64,000 bases of DNA from Evernia prunastri (GCA_003184365.1 NKYR01000094.1:62001-126000), one strand, 5' to 3'; positions 24,101 through 36,683 are shown, numbered from the stretch's first letter. Program-made: numbers and translations. The notes: generated by a model from the letters alone, not told the origin.

Positions 24101-25532
24101 TTTTGGTGAAATCCGGGTCCTCACGCATACTCTTTATTCCGAGACCATTGACAGAATTCTGCGCCGCTATCTGCTTTTGTCGCAGCTGTAGAGCCTTCAT
24201 TAGCCTTTGCTTCTCGGGTGTCATCTTTGGTGATCCCGGCTCGGGCATCTTTGGTGTCTTCAATCCGTTGTCTAGCACAGAACGATGTTGATCAAGTATG
24301 GGGATGGGGGCAACAGTCGCGGTAGCAGCCATTTTCGGTATCATACTGTCAGGGGGACTGACCAGAGCTGGGGGGCTGTGATTAATCGCAGAGCTGCTTT
24401 GAGTTGGGGGACTCCCTTGAGCTGGCCGAGAATCCGGTCTTGCGGGGACCGCTTTGCGTGATGGCATGCGAAGGCCTGCAGGTAGTGTTGACACCGGTCG
24501 AAACTCATTGATCCGAGGATCCGAGTTGTTTGGTGCTCCAGCAGACTCTGTCCAAGGTCTTGGTCCTACTTTGGCCTTTTTCTTGTATCCGTACGCGTCA
24601 TACAAATCTCTTGTGCTTGGCCGCGTTGAGCTTGAAGAAAATCGTCCGTCCATGCTAGGCCTGGTGTTATAGTCACCGTGGTCGAGGATAGATCCGGGAC
24701 CTCTATCCTCGCAATTGTAATCCTCAGGCGGTGGTGGGAGCGGCTTATCCGTATTGCTAGTGGTACGTGGGCGGAACAAGATCTGTGTTGTAGCCGACGT
24801 GGATCTGTAACGATCCGCGCTAGTGTTTCCATTCACTTTCTCAGGCCGAGTTTGAGCATCCTCTGCACCTGGGGATTGCTCCTTGTCTCTTCCACCACCA
24901 CTGAGTACCACAATGCCGTTGACAGTGTCGACCCGACTTTCTGAGGCATCCTCCGTTATCTCTGCCAGACCTCTTTGCGGGAGGGAGTCATTCGAAGACT
25001 TGATCGATGCGGTGGCAGTGTGGAGAGAACATGCTGATGAGAGAGCGATGTCTCTCAAGTCTGTCGATTGAGTGAAAGAGTATATTGTATCGTGAGGAGA
25101 GAGTTTTTCGGTGACGGACTGAAATTGAACTGTGACACGAGCTGTCTTCATCTTAACATGGTGCCTGAGAAGAAGTGTGACCGGTGGAGAAGAGGGGACT
25201 CACCTTGTAGCAATCGTGACGTTCCTTCCGGTATGTACTTGAGTATCACCTTCCTCCTTCGATATTGTATAAAGCCATACAGGGGCGACCGCTCCCCATA
25301 GCGATTGACCACTTCTTCAAGTTCCGCGAGACCACCATTCCCTTTCTCCAACAATCCCACCTCATCTCGACTTATGTACTTGAGGAGGAACCTACAGAAG
25401 CAGATGTCAGCTCTGAAAATTTTCTTCCTTTCCTAAGGGCTGTTCGCGGAACACAAACCATCCTCCACCTTCACCCAGGGCAGCCTGGTAGGCGTTATTG
25501 ACCTCGGTGGCTTCCAAGCCATTGAGTGACAT
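21169..25532 (-). CDS. Large ADF-H domain protein with a C-terminal PH-like domain
   Basis: Six exons (25459-25532, 25204-25391, 21612-25141, 21491-21562, 21265-21433, 21169-21206) with introns of 67, 62, 49, 57 and 58 bp give 1356 residues. The N-terminal ~130 residues form an actin-depolymerising-factor homology domain of the drebrin/Abp1/coactosin type, with ERSPLYGFIQYRRRKVILKY and ARVTVQFQSVTEKL. About 1100 residues of Ser/Pro/Glu-rich, probably disordered sequence follow, including a polyproline KPLPPPPEDY and a basic region RRSRLLKRMSSISSMSRRS. The last ~95 residues look like a PH domain: LWKRRYMVIDADGVLVLST, then a C-terminal helix GVLKALRHAYST. I infer a cortical actin and membrane adaptor. 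I saw no signal peptide or GPI signal. The exon joins all keep phase. Confidence 0.75.
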
Positions 25533-25991
25533 TGTCCCTCTTCATGGACTCCACTGGGCTTCTCGCTGCCCTGCTTTCCGGATATCGCTGAGCAGATGTT
25601 GCGTCGCTAATACAGTAGTAATATTCTTGGCTACTGGACGATCGATGTTTCAGGGGTCGGCTAAAACCGCCTCTCCGCCTCACGGCAAAACGCTGCGGGG
25701 CACCTTTTCTTTTTCGAGGCTGGTCTCACTACTGTTTACTTTTGTCATTCTGGAGACAGAGGAGCACGCTCATCTCGTCTTTTCAACTTGGTTCTTCGTC
25801 TGTGACGGCAGAGAGCTTCCCATTTCTTCGGGTCTTTCAGCCAGCAAACAAAGATAAGAGCGCACTCGTACCGAGTTCCTGCATACCCGCCATCTTAGCA
25901 TCAAACGCTATCTATCGCTACAATCTGTCTCATAGATAATGGAAACAATACATTATCCTTCTCAAGGGAACGCCTAGGGACACCATCAGCA
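25533..25991. promoter_or_regulatory. Divergent promoter region
   Basis: This 459-bp stretch lies between the start codons of the ADF-H gene (minus) and OHCU decarboxylase (plus). Both promoters must fit here. Frames of 60-119 codons on either strand lack domains. No specific site was assigned. Confidence 0.4.
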
Positions 25992-26653
25992 ATGGCTGCA
26001 TATACACTTCCACCCATCACATCCCTCCCTTCCCTCCCAACGGCCGAAATCGCGACGATCCTCGACCATCTTTTCGAGCCGAGCGTGCCGCTTCACACCC
26101 TCTCCATTGACCTACTACGTGACCAACCCTTCTCTTCTTATGACGACCTGATTGCCAGCATTGGAGTGCAACTCACACATCTAGCCGAGTCCTCTTCTAC
26201 AAGCGACTCTAAATGGTTGGAAAGCATACTGGTAGCGCATCCGAGACTGGGTGAGAAAAAGATAGATAGCACGCAGAGCAAGGCGGAACAAGCACAGCTG
26301 GCATCAGACCCTGGGAGTGGTCAGGACAGGCTGTCGGAACTGAACGCCCTGTATGAGCGGACATTTCCAGGGCTGAAATACGTGTAAGTTCAATCTTATG
26401 GTGTGGAGTTTCCACCCGGCGGAACGACACAGAGACTCAAAACCCCAATCGCTACAGCGTGTTTGTCAATGGAAGGGAGCGATCAACAATACTGGAAGAT
26501 ATGCAAGCCCGCATTGATCGAGGGGACGTCGCTTCCGAGCGAAGTGACGCGATCAAAGTATGAGCCTACCTTGCCAAGACGGTCAATTGTTGCTGAATAT
26601 TCTAGGCAATGTGTGAGATTGCTGCCGACCGAGCTCACAAGTTGACCTCTTGA
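25992..26653 (+). CDS. OHCU decarboxylase (uric acid to allantoin pathway)
   Basis: Three exons (25992-26383, 26458-26557, 26606-26653) with introns of 74 and 48 bp give 179 residues, a normal length. The enzyme decarboxylates 2-oxo-4-hydroxy-4-carboxy-5-ureidoimidazoline to S-allantoin, the last step after urate oxidase and HIU hydrolase, so the cell can use purines as nitrogen. The diagnostic signature is AHPRLGEKK near residue 75, with the catalytic His. YVVFVNGRERSTILEDM and AMCEIAADRAHKL near the C-terminus are also typical. No other ureide-pathway gene is adjacent. The C-terminus lacks a clear SKL-type peroxisomal signal (it ends KLTS). Confidence 0.88.
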
Positions 26654-26809
26654 AAGAGTGAAGGAAAGCTTATATGACCTCTAGCGCTAGAACAACGACC
26701 CAATCCGCGTGAGCGTTTAACATAATCATATAAGAAGCCAGATTCAATCCGACGACCCAAATCACAAGGGTATCTTTCCTCAAGCTTTGACGCCAACATT
26801 CCAGTGCAT

Positions 26810-27710
26810 TCATGTTCGAACTGTAGCAGGCCCTGAGAAAGAAGACGGTAGGATTTCCGGTGTCACGGGTGCCACTGACACTTCGTCCTGTCTTTCGTTC
26901 TCTATGACGAGATGGATTGCCTTTTCACCATGGGCGACCCCGAGGTGATAGCTGGTGTCCAGTGTGTCAAACGAGTAAGAAGCGTCGCCAAACTCGTCGT
27001 CGACTTCGGGGGAACCTAGGATACGGAAGTCGCTGTACACAGGCTGGTTATCACCCGCATTGACCTCCTCGTCTTCTTCATCCTCTACAGGTTCGTTCTC
27101 CTCGTAGTCAAAAGCATCGTAGTCAGACGATGCAAAGACTGCAAGTGGCTCCAAAGACGCTTGTGATGGCGGTTCATTTGAGGAAATTGATTGCGATCTA
27201 CTCACGTTAGCCAGTGGCAAGATGGTGCAGCAAGAAATCGCCGTACTTGGGTGCCATATCCGCGTCACGCAAGGCGGTCTTCTTTGTGCTTTCTAGTACC
27301 GCTTTCTTCCTCTTCTTGGCAATCGAGTTCAGTATTGCACCTTTGCGAAGGAGTAGGCCGCCGGATAACCTCTGCCTGGCCCAGACACCAAGACGCCAAG
27401 CCCCTCGAGCGATGTTTGTCGCTGGTATTGCGTATGGTCTGCTCAATCTGGAAGTCACGAGTTCATGTCTCAATCTCCTTTTCTTCCTGGACACGCTTTC
27501 CCCCGAACGGTCCATCTCTTCGTGTGAACGAGATCTCTTGAGTAATTTCCGTGTCACGGGGCCTGTTGGTTGAAAGGAAGCCAAGGAATCCTTTCGGAGA
27601 GGAGGTTGCCAGGAACTGGCCGGATGTAAGGCGTGCAAAGGTGGGTCTAAAGGTGCAGTCTTGCTGTCCTGAAGATGGCCGGGCCCACGACTTTGGCGTT
27701 CGAGAAGCAT
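26810..27710 (-). CDS. Conserved fungal protein of unknown function, basic N-half and acidic C-half
   Basis: The model has two exons, 27247-27710 and 26810-27197, with a 49-bp intron, giving 283 residues from the ATG at 27710. The first half is very basic: KRSRSHEEMDRSGE, RKKRRLRHELVTSRLSRPYA and KKRKKAVLES, which are good nuclear-localisation candidates. The second half is acidic: YEENEPVEDEEDEEVNAG, and it ends with ENERQDEVSVAPV. RLRHELVTSRLSRPYA recalls a widespread, uncharacterised fungal family. Reading through the intron meets a TAA after HHLATG, so splicing is required for the acidic half. A second intron choice (27160-27205) keeps the same frame but comes after that TAA. I see no catalytic motif. 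Confidence 0.6.
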
Positions 27711-29910
27711 TTGCAAAGGTGAATGAAGGTCAAGGTTTATTGAATGAAGGAGTTGCAACGAGGGTGAAGAAAAGGTACTTGAAAGTAGGGGAGGGAGAGC
27801 GGTGCGGGCAGGTACAGACTAAAGTATATTGTCAGGCCTGCCGGCTTACATGTGAAGCTCATGAGCCGAAAGGGCTAAGATGAAGAATAGTTGGCGAGGA
27901 TGAAAGCTTGGGTTAGGCATATGCGGAGAATCCTGGCAAAGAGGCTGACACTGGACAAATAGGGTCGCGAGCGATGGAAGATAAACTAGGGCCCGCCGCG
28001 AGGCTTGTAGATTTTCTCCTAGGTTGTCCCTCCGAACCCTCTTAGTCTGAGGGTTAAAATACGCAAACCATCAAATACGAAGTACGAGCCTGGGATGGAG
28101 CAAGAGCATGCGTACCTAAATCTAATTATCTATTCGAGCCATTGCAGCCCAACTTGAGGAAAGGCTATTTGGGGAGGGGATGGATGATGATGAAGGGGTT
28201 TGAATGGAGTTAATTCATGGTAGTTAAGGTAGTTACTGTAGTTTAATGTAGTTTAATGCCGGTTGTTTGGACATTGGTTTTTTTCGATACATGTACTTTT
28301 AAGGTATGCTGGTATGCAAAGGAGATTATAGATAGGATAGGCATACGTTCGGCATGTTGAATAATCTCCTCTCGGACCATAGGCAAGTTAAAGTGTGAAG
28401 GTTCAGCTTGTTCGAACTTTGGTTCCGCACGTCAAAGTGTAGATCCTTGCGCAAGTCAACATGTGTAATTATGTATAATGTATAATGTATAATGTATTTC
28501 CGCTGGACAACATACATTTTCGACAATAATGGTGTTACTATTTGCATGATTATGATTATTGCATCTAACCACTTGACAAGATCTACATTTCTACAACATC
28601 CCTTCCACTAAGGTAGAAGAGGTAGGGTAGAGTAGAGTAGAGTAGCGTACGGAGGCGTTGCTCTAAAACACGGGCACCGCCTTCAAACACGGGGTACATT
28701 GCATCCCGTTGACATTATTCATTATTACACGGTACATGGAAGATGGAAGGCTGCTGTCAGCACCTGTAATCCAAAGGCATCAAGCACCTCTCATCCCTAA
28801 CCTAAGACATTCAGTCAAAGCGAAAACGAAATCCACCAACGCACGGTCTTTTTTTTTCTATAAAGGTATGTAGACTGTAGTCCTAAGTCCTGGACGTCGA
28901 TCATGGGTTGGAGGCGGAAAAGCTCCGCCAAGAAGTGCAAGCTGCATGAGAAGAAGGGACGAACCAATGGATTTTTATCACGAAGTCCCTGGCGCCTCTT
29001 CTTTTTCTATTTTGCGGCAAGAGTGTAACAGCCTCAGACCGGATACTAGGGTCATTAGTTCGGATGGAGTGATGCATTGTCGATCGCATGGCTGTTCGTG
29101 TCCAGGAATCAACAACCAAAAGGTACTACTGTAGTAGATAAGGCATCATCGATGATTCGTGGTTTTTTACACCCTTTTACACCTTTTCGCACCTGCAATA
29201 TTCTATTTCCATCCGTCTGAGCGGAAGGTAAAGGGAAAGGGGAAGGGGCAAGTGCAAGGGCATCCTACTGTAATTGCATACATACATACAATCTCGGCTC
29301 TATACTCTTGTAATTCTCTTTTTTGATTATGGATTTCATCGTAACCTCTTGCACATGGCTTGCATGTCCCTCTCCACTCCCTACATTACGAGTAAGTACT
29401 TACTCAGAGTACCTAGAAAATCATCAGTGGCTAATTACTCTACTGTGAAATCTTAAAAGGAAATCAATCTATTCTCTGTCAACTCTGGTATTCAGGCAAC
29501 CTTCATGCTCAGAGAAACTCCCCCGGTTCTACTGTTGATAATGTCGATATTGTTTGTTGCCTCGGCCCGCTTTCCCAGCATCGAGTAACACACCATACAT
29601 GAGTGAATGGGGAAATGCTGGGAGCTGGGATCGATAAGAACGGTGGGGAAATCCCGAGCGGGTTTATGCAGAAAAAGATTTGTACACTGCCAAGCATAAA
29701 AACGGCTAAGGCTGCATGTCCGGACAACATCGGCCTGTCAGCTTCCATCTGTGACATCAATCTCTTAAGCCATTGCTCCACAACTGAGTACGGCAATACG
29801 CACTGCATCCTCATCTTTACGCGTCCGCCCAGTAATAATGAGAAAGTCCAATCACATTGGCGTATCCAGGCTTACAGCGTCCCCTCAATGAAAGCCGAAG
29901 CCCCACGACC
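27711..29910. other. Long divergent intergenic region with short repeats
   Basis: No gene was recognised in 2.2 kb between two divergent genes. Three tandem TATAATG units lie at about 28471-28496 and AGAGT units at about 28626-28645. Purine-rich GGAAAGG repeats are near 29230. A small plus-strand frame at 29274-29456 has no domain. The promoter of the downstream WD40 gene should lie before 29911. Confidence 0.4.
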
Positions 29911-32900
29911 ATGGCGGATCTGCTGCCTCAGATCAGAGTGGGAGCAGATACGCAGTCGCGAGGACCGAGCTCCAAGGTGGAGACTCCCACGCTTCTGCCA
30001 TTGAAGGACGCGACAAACAATACAGGCAACGGGCGCTTAACCTCACCCGAAGGCGTCGAAGGTGAGGCCCCATCACAGCTGCCGAGATTAAGCAACATGG
30101 CGCAGCCAGCCACAAAACAAATATTGGTCAAGCTGCTCACACAGCTACTGCAGCACGCCAGTCGCCAAATACCAAGAGCTATCCAAGCAAGTTTTTGCAC
30201 ACCCTTTCGGGCAATAATCAGCCGAATGCTGCGGGCAAGTCTCCGGCCGTGGAGGAACGTAGAGATTCGCAAGCCATTGATCCACTATCACACGTCCGTA
30301 TCGGAATGTCCAGGCATAGCAACGGGACTATGCTGAAAACCTGTGCAGCATATCCTCAACAGAACGAATACGCCGAGCCCATTACCTCCAAAGATGCGCT
30401 CAGGCGCCGCTGAAGAAGACAACGGCGAAACTGAGACTGGCGCATCTATCGTGACAGCCCAGTCCTCCTCAGAGCCAGCCGCTGTACGCAATGATAACAC
30501 TATTTCCAATTCAAAAGACAAGAGGTAAATGCTAGCCCCCACTGTCAGCATTGATTACCGTGTCTGTGGCTGACTGCCGTTTAACTCAAAATGCACGCTG
30601 CTGACGAAAGTGCCTCTCTTAGAAACCGAGTCTCCTTTTTTAGCCGCTTCGCTTCGAAAAAGAAAGACGCTATACCCGAGATCAATGATAATGAATCTGA
30701 CGCTGGCGACAGAAGGACCGAGGGGATGGATGCGGAAACCTTCTCACATCCAATTGGATACATACCTCAATTCCCTTCGCCCCCAAGATATATCAAGGTA
30801 CGGTCACATGGCAAGAAGGAGAAGGATTTTCAAAGGCTCTTTCTTGCCCAGGAGTTGAGAGGAAGATCGGGTGTGGAGATCGCACAATCAGGGGGTAGGC
30901 TTGTTAAAAATGGGGCATACAAACATGGGGATAAGGATGGCAATGCGATCTGGGCCATGGAGTTCTCAAAAGATGGCAAACACTTGGCAGCCGGCGGGAA
31001 AGACTACGTTGTCAGAGTCTGGGCAGTCTTGTCCACGAAAGAAGAACGACAGGCGCACGAGAAGGAAGAAGATTTTGCAGCGAAAGCAGGCGAGAGTGTC
31101 CGACTGAATGCGCCAGTCTTCAAAACCAAGACGGTGCAGGAGTATGGAGGCCACACAGCAAGCATCCTGGATCTGAGTTGGAGCAAAGTATGTTCGCACA
31201 AAAGACGAAGCAGGAGAGGACTGACAGGCGGTAGAATAACTTTCTTCTGTCCTCCTCGATGGACAAAACAGTACGGCTTTGGCATGTTAGCAGGGCGGAA
31301 TGCTTATGCTGCTTCAAACACAGCGACTTTGTCACATCCATACAATTCCATCCGCGCGATGATCGATTCTTCCTCGCGGGGTCGCTGGACTCGAAACTTC
31401 GACTGTGGAGCATCCCGGACAAAAGCGTCGCGTACTGGAGCCAAACACCCGACCTGATCACTGCGGTCGCATTTGCTCCAGATGGTAAGACCGCGATCGC
31501 GGGCTGCCTGAATGGACTATGTCTGTTCTACGAAACGGAAGGTCTAAAATACCAGACACAGATTCACGTCCGCTCAGCGCATGGTAAGAACGCCAAGGGA
31601 AGTAAGGTAACTGGTATACAAGCCATCAACCACCCACCGGAAAATCAGAATGGAGAAATCAAGCTTTTGATTACCAGCAATGACTCTCGGGTACGGGTTT
31701 ACAACCTCAGAGACAAGGGCCTCGAGCTCAAACTCAAAGGCAATGAGAATTCATGCAGTCAAATACATGCTTCATTCAGCGATGACGCCCAGTACATCAT
31801 CTGTGGTAGCGAGGATCGCAAGGTATATATATGGTCCACCAGACAACCTGAAATCGAAAGGGACAAACGACCATTCGAAGTCTTTGAAGCCCATTCAGCT
31901 ATCGTCACTACTGCGATTCTGGCGCCAACGAGGACAAGACAACTCCTCAGTGCATCGGGCGACCCTCTGTATGACTTATGCAACCCCCCACCCGTGACGC
32001 TGATTAGTCGTACGCAATCGCAGGCATCCTTTATACCTCCTACAGAAGGTAGCCCGCAGCCTGATAATGGCATTCCTCCAAGTCCTGGGACACTCGACGC
32101 CACCAGAATCACTAAACCGGAAGAATCACCAGCTTACCTTGCTCGCTGCGCCCATCCCGACGGCAACATAATCGTCACCGCCGACTTCATGGGCCACATC
32201 AAAGTTTTTCGCCAAGATTGCGGCTACCAAAATCGGCTGCGGAACAACGACAGCGCATTATCTAAGAAGATGCTTGGAAGAACAAATTCGGTAGCCACGA
32301 AGAACAGCAAAAACGGACGACGTGACTCTATCCAAATGGGCCATCCCTCCTCCGAACGTATCCTCTCGTGGCGTCAATCAGTCTCAAGCAACAATGGTAG
32401 CATCGACAACTTCCGTCTTAGCCAGCAAAGGAGTAGCTCTCCACGCAAGTCATTTGGTGCAGGCTCTCTCCAATCCGCTCGCCATCCAAGTCAAAACACC
32501 ATTATAACGACTCCATCTCTTCCCAGCATCTCTCAACAACACAGTCCACATCGCTCATCTAACGAATCTAAGGATGCTGTCTTAGACCCGGAGAAACCAG
32601 ACCTCAACCCCCGAAAGATGGACCCCAAAAGCCCCAACGAAGTGAACCCACTCATGCTACGAGGGGAGCAAAGCTACATGTTCTGGAATTCCTCTGTCTA
32701 CCAAACGCAGGCCGCTACTGCATCCCATCTCGGCCCCAACTACGACCCCAGTCGCCACACCCACAATGGCTACTCTCAAACCACAAGCACGGCAGGCAGC
32801 AGTAATCGCTCCAGCGTCGAGGGGCGTCATGCCCACTTGGGCGTGCCGGTCGCAAAAGCAGATACCCAGGTTAGCAGGCTGAGTAGCGAGGATGAAAGTG

Positions 32901-33037
32901 GTGGGGAGAGCCCGCCCAAGGACGAGGGAAAGGATGTGACTTGTAGGAGATGTGGAGGGAACAGCTTCAAAGTTACGATAGGGGCCGGTCAGAGGAAACA
33001 GATATTAGTGTGTGGTAATTGTGGGGAGGGTGTATAG
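29911..33037 (+). CDS. WDR44/Dgr2-like WD40 protein with a C-terminal zinc ribbon
   Basis: Five exons (29911-30061, 30106-30293, 30349-30524, 30611-31187, 31235-33037) with introns of 44, 55, 86 and 47 bp give 964 residues. The first ~280 residues are low-complexity and include HILNRTNTPSPLPPKM and RNRVSFFSRFASKKKD. The WD40 repeats run from about 280 to 700. Clear ones contain IWAMEFSKDGKHLAAGGKD, SSSMDKTVRLWHV and FHPRDDRFFLAGSLDSKLRL. A Ser-rich tail follows. The last 31 residues hold CRRC and CGNC (934/937 and 957/960), a probable zinc ribbon. The architecture matches the family of human WDR44 (a Rab11 partner) and yeast Dgr2/YMR102C. A trafficking role is inferred only. The two 5' exon joins rest on frame and splice consensus and are less certain. 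Confidence 0.75.
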
Positions 33038-33855
33038 ACGGGGTTTGCAAGGTGCATGGAGTTTAGACAGGGTCCTCACGGGCGGCGGCAGAAGACATGT
33101 TGGATGAGGAATACTGTACGAGATGTAGATATACCTCGCTTGTAATTGATTCAACGAAGCTGCCATATACCATCTTGAGACGTCGAGGTATCTCTGCCTG
33201 TAAGATGGAGACGGCACTGGCACTCCCGAGCCTGCTTATTTCATCAACTACCGCTCCCTCTGGTCTATGCGTTCACAAACTTCACCGATACCGAGAGTTC
33301 GTCAAGCACAGTCCACCACGACTCATAACTTCATATCCCGCCTGTGAACTCCTCGTTGGTCAGTTGGTTCCCATTTCTTGTTGCCTAACAGTAACGTAGG
33401 GGTATTCCCTCAAGCTTTCAAGCCGTCGCGCGGGTACTGCTGTACTACCATGGTATCCACCGTATCCTGCCGCCCGCCTAGCGCTGAGGCAAGTGCGGTC
33501 CCCCCCCCCTCTCTGTATCCAATGATCTCTCGGAGAATTTCGCTGCCTGGTGTTTGTTGTGTTTGACGCCTTTTTGTTTTTCTTTTGTACGAGTTCGGTA
33601 TGGGAATTGCTCCTTGCGACGTACATATCAGAGGAGTGTGGCGGTTTTTCTTGAGGCATTGTGGGCTACACGGATCCGACTTTGTGCGAGAGAGACTGTT
33701 CTTGCTTTGTTTTTGAGTTGGTTCTGAAGAGGTCGGGTGCGACTACCTTATTATCGGAGACTGTGTGTGGGGATTCTTCCAATGCAGAGTAAAGGTGTTA
33801 CCGTCCGGATCGTAGCCTGTGCCCAGCTCACCCACCAAACACGTTCACACCAACC
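33038..33855. promoter_or_regulatory. Upstream region of the P450 gene
   Basis: This 818-bp stretch lies between the WD40 stop codon and the P450 start codon, both on the plus strand. No gene was recognised. A C9 run is near 33500. The P450 promoter is expected in the last few hundred bases. Confidence 0.4.
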
Positions 33856-35821
33856 ATGATCCCACCCTGGCCCCTCTCCCTCCCCCAAACCCTCCTCTCC
33901 TTCATCTGCCTCTGGGCATCCTACCACGCATACCGCCGCCTGACAACCGGTGCGTCCCGCCGCCGCTTCATCGCCGCCAACGGCTGCAAGCCTCCCCAGA
34001 CATGGCGCTACAAAGACCCCTTCCTGGGGATCGACTTCCTCTGGGACAGCTACCGCGCCACGCGGGAGCACCGGGTGCTGCAGATGACCAAGGACCGCTT
34101 CGACGCCTTGGGGTGCCACACGGCAAGCATCAGTATTTTGACGCTGACGTTCGTGGCGACGGTGGAGCCGGAGAACGTGAAGGCGGTGCTGGCGAGCGAT
34201 TTTCGGAGCTATGGGTTGCCGGAGGGGAGGAAGAGGTTGCTGAGGCCGGTTTTGGGGGAGGGGATCTTCACGACGGATGGGAAGGAGTGGGTGCTTTCTT
34301 TTCTCTCTGTGATGAATACTTCCCCTTACTTGCGATGGTTCATGATCGCAACGTATGCAGATGGTGTACGCTTTTTCCTTTGTGCCTGAAATGCCCGTTG
34401 GAGATCCCTTTAGATTTAAACACTCTGGTCAACGAAGCAGTGCTGACCCAGCCGGTTACAGGTGGCAGCACTCGAGGGAGATGCTGAGGCCGAATTTCGT
34501 AAGGACGCAGATTGGCGACGTCGAGATGTTTGAGAGACACGTCGAACACTTGATCCAAGCAATCCCCAAGGATGGCTCCACCGTTCATCTACAGGGGGTG
34601 TTTTTCAAATTTAGTATGGACGTTGCCACGGATCTCCTGTTCGGAGAAAGTACCAACACTCTCGCACCAGGCTTTGCGGACGCTGAGGTCACTAAGTTTG
34701 TCGACGCATATGGGTATTGTTTGCAAGCTCTCGATGGGAGTAGCGTGACGGGAGAAGAAGAGGGTAGGACTTCGGCGTGGGGGTTTCTGAATCTCTTCCT
34801 GCCGAACCCGAAGTTGAAGCAGCAGATCGAGGTCGTGAACAGTACGCTCATCCCTTTCATCCGGCGAGAACCTTCTACTTCTATGTTAGAATGAGCCGCG
34901 ACATGAGACTGACGTAACCAAAGACTTCGTCGATAAGCTTGTTGAAAAAGCCATGACACACCGAGACGCACGCAAGTCCCAACCCGAAAAGCACCCCACA
35001 CCCTCCCGCTACGTCTTCCTCCACGAGCTCGTCTCCCAAACATCCGACACGGTCACAATCCGCTCCGAACTCCTCAACATCCTCCTCGCCGGCCGCGACA
35101 CCACCGCCTCCCTCCTCTCCAACGTCTGGTTCGAGCTAGCCAACCGCCCGCACGTCTGGCGCCGTCTCCGGCGCGAAGTCGACACTTCGCTGGAAGACGC
35201 CGGCGGTCAACTCCCGACGTTCGAGAAACTCAAGGAGATGAAGTACCTCCGCGCCGTGCTCAACGAGTCGCTGCGGCTGCATCCCGTCGTGCCGGAGAAC
35301 GGCCGGCAGGCCGAGGTCGACACGGTCTTGCCCGTCGGCGGCGGCAAGGATGGGAGGGATCCCGTTTTCGTCGCGAAGGGCCAGACGGTCCATTGGAGCC
35401 TGTACACCATGCATAGGCGCAAGGATCTCTATGGCGAGGACGCGGAATCCTTCGTTCCCGAGCGCTGGCTGGATGAGGGCGAGGACGGGGAGAAGAGGAA
35501 AGGGTTGAGGGTCGGGTGGGAGTATCTGCCCTTCAATGGTGGGCCGAGGATTTGCATCGGTCGTACGTAGTGCTTCCCCCGCTGACCATTCCCGGAAAAA
35601 AAAAACACTCGATTGAGGAATTGCTTCTTCGTAAGAAAGACTAACCACAAAGGCATTCCGCAGAACAGTTCGCCCTGACGGAAGCCTCCTACCTCACCGT
35701 CCGCCTCGTGCAGGCGTTTCCCCGCATCGAGAGCAGAGATCCGGAACCGTGGCGGGAGCTCTTGACGCTCACGTGCACGGGGCTGGGCGGGTGTAAAGTC
35801 GCCCTGTTCCCCGCCTCGTGA
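33856..35821 (+). CDS. Cytochrome P450, CYP52-type (fatty acid/alkane hydroxylase-like)
   Basis: Four exons (33856-34286, 34462-34841, 34924-35562, 35664-35821) with introns of 175, 82 and 101 bp give 535 residues. An N-terminal membrane anchor lies at about residues 7-25 (LLSFICLWASYHAY). The helix-C motif WQHSREMLRPNF is restored only when the first donor is placed at 34287. The helix-I motif is LLAGRDTTASLL, the ExxR helix is NESLRLHPVVPENGRQA and the haem loop is FNGGPRICIGQQFALTEA, with the Cys ligand intact. FNGGPRICIGQQFALTEA and PENGR are typical of the CYP52 clan, which hydroxylates fatty acid or alkane ends in the ER. All core motifs are present, so it should be active. The substrate is inferred. 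Confidence 0.85.
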
Positions 35822-35856
35822 GCGGGTGCGGATCGAAGGGGAGTGAAGCGGAGTGG

Positions 35857-35886
35857 AGGGGAGGGGAGGGGAGGGGAGGGGAGGGA
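35857..35886 (+). repeat. (AGGGG)n pentanucleotide repeat
   Basis: About six copies of GGGGA sit 35 bp after the P450 stop codon. The G-rich strand could fold into a quadruplex; this is inference. Confidence 0.85.
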
Positions 35887-35906
35887 GGTTGAGTGTGTGT
35901 GTGGGA

Positions 35907-35956
35907 AGTGTGTGAGTGTGTGAGTGTGTGAGTGTGTGAGTGTGTGAGTGTGTGAG
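35907..35956 (+). repeat. (TGTGTGAG)n octanucleotide repeat
   Basis: About six copies of the 8-bp unit GTGTGAGT follow the AGGGG tract closely. They lie in the presumed 3' flank of the P450. Confidence 0.88.
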
Positions 35957-36287
35957 CGTGGTTCGAAGGGGGAGCGGAGTGTGGTGAATTTTACAACTCC
36001 ACTTGTTTCTAGGCGGATTCTCAGCCTGTGGAGTCTTCCGTCTCGTCTGTATTATATCGTGTCGCATCGGATGGCATCGCCTATCGCATCTCATCACATC
36101 GCAAGGATGGTTCAGTGTGTATATTAAGACCAAGAAGAATACATACATACATGCATCAACCTATATACATATCCCATCGACTCAACCGGACACACCACAT
36201 CCGGACTCAGCTCAACCCAACCCCTTCAAGCACGTCATGAGTAATCGTCTGCGCACTGACTACATGCAACCTTAAAACAAACCGCCG

Positions 36288-36311
36288 CCCCCCCCCCCCC
36301 CCCCCCCCCCC
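36288..36311 (+). repeat. Poly-C tract (24 C)
   Basis: An uninterrupted run of 24 C is present. Such long G/C homopolymers are rare; the length may be inexact because of sequencing slippage. Confidence 0.85.
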
Positions 36312-36382
36312 ACACCCCTACCCTGCCCTGCCTGTCGTTGTTTACAGCGGAAACGCCCCGTTGGAGCGGAAACATACGCTAG

Positions 36383-36452
36383 TTATCTATCTAGAGTATC
36401 TATCTATCTATCTATCTCTCTCTTTCTCTCTCTCTCTCTCTATCTATCCATC
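36383..36452 (+). repeat. (CTAT)n and (CT)n compound microsatellite
   Basis: CTAT units pass into a CT/CTTT run and back to CTAT units over about 70 bp. Confidence 0.85.
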
Positions 36453-36683
36453 TCCGCGAAGAGAACAAAAAGGCAAGAGCGGGCGTCTAGGTAACGGTCT
36501 GCGAAAAAGGTTTTTGATTGACATGTTGCGGCTGAGCTTGTGCGGCGTGCTTCTTTTCTTTCCTCTTGCTTCCCTAGTTTCATATAAAAAAAAAAAAAAC
36601 TGGATAACGGGGGGTTTTTCGGGGGGGGGGGATTGTATGGGATAACTTAGTCATGTCGCTTGCGGGGCGATCTCGCTTACCTA

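Noticed and set aside
24883..25071. Start of the ADF-H gene at the internal MKTARV methionine (25151)
   Set aside because: Two upstream exons restore a complete ADF-H domain in phase, and the correct join skips that methionine.
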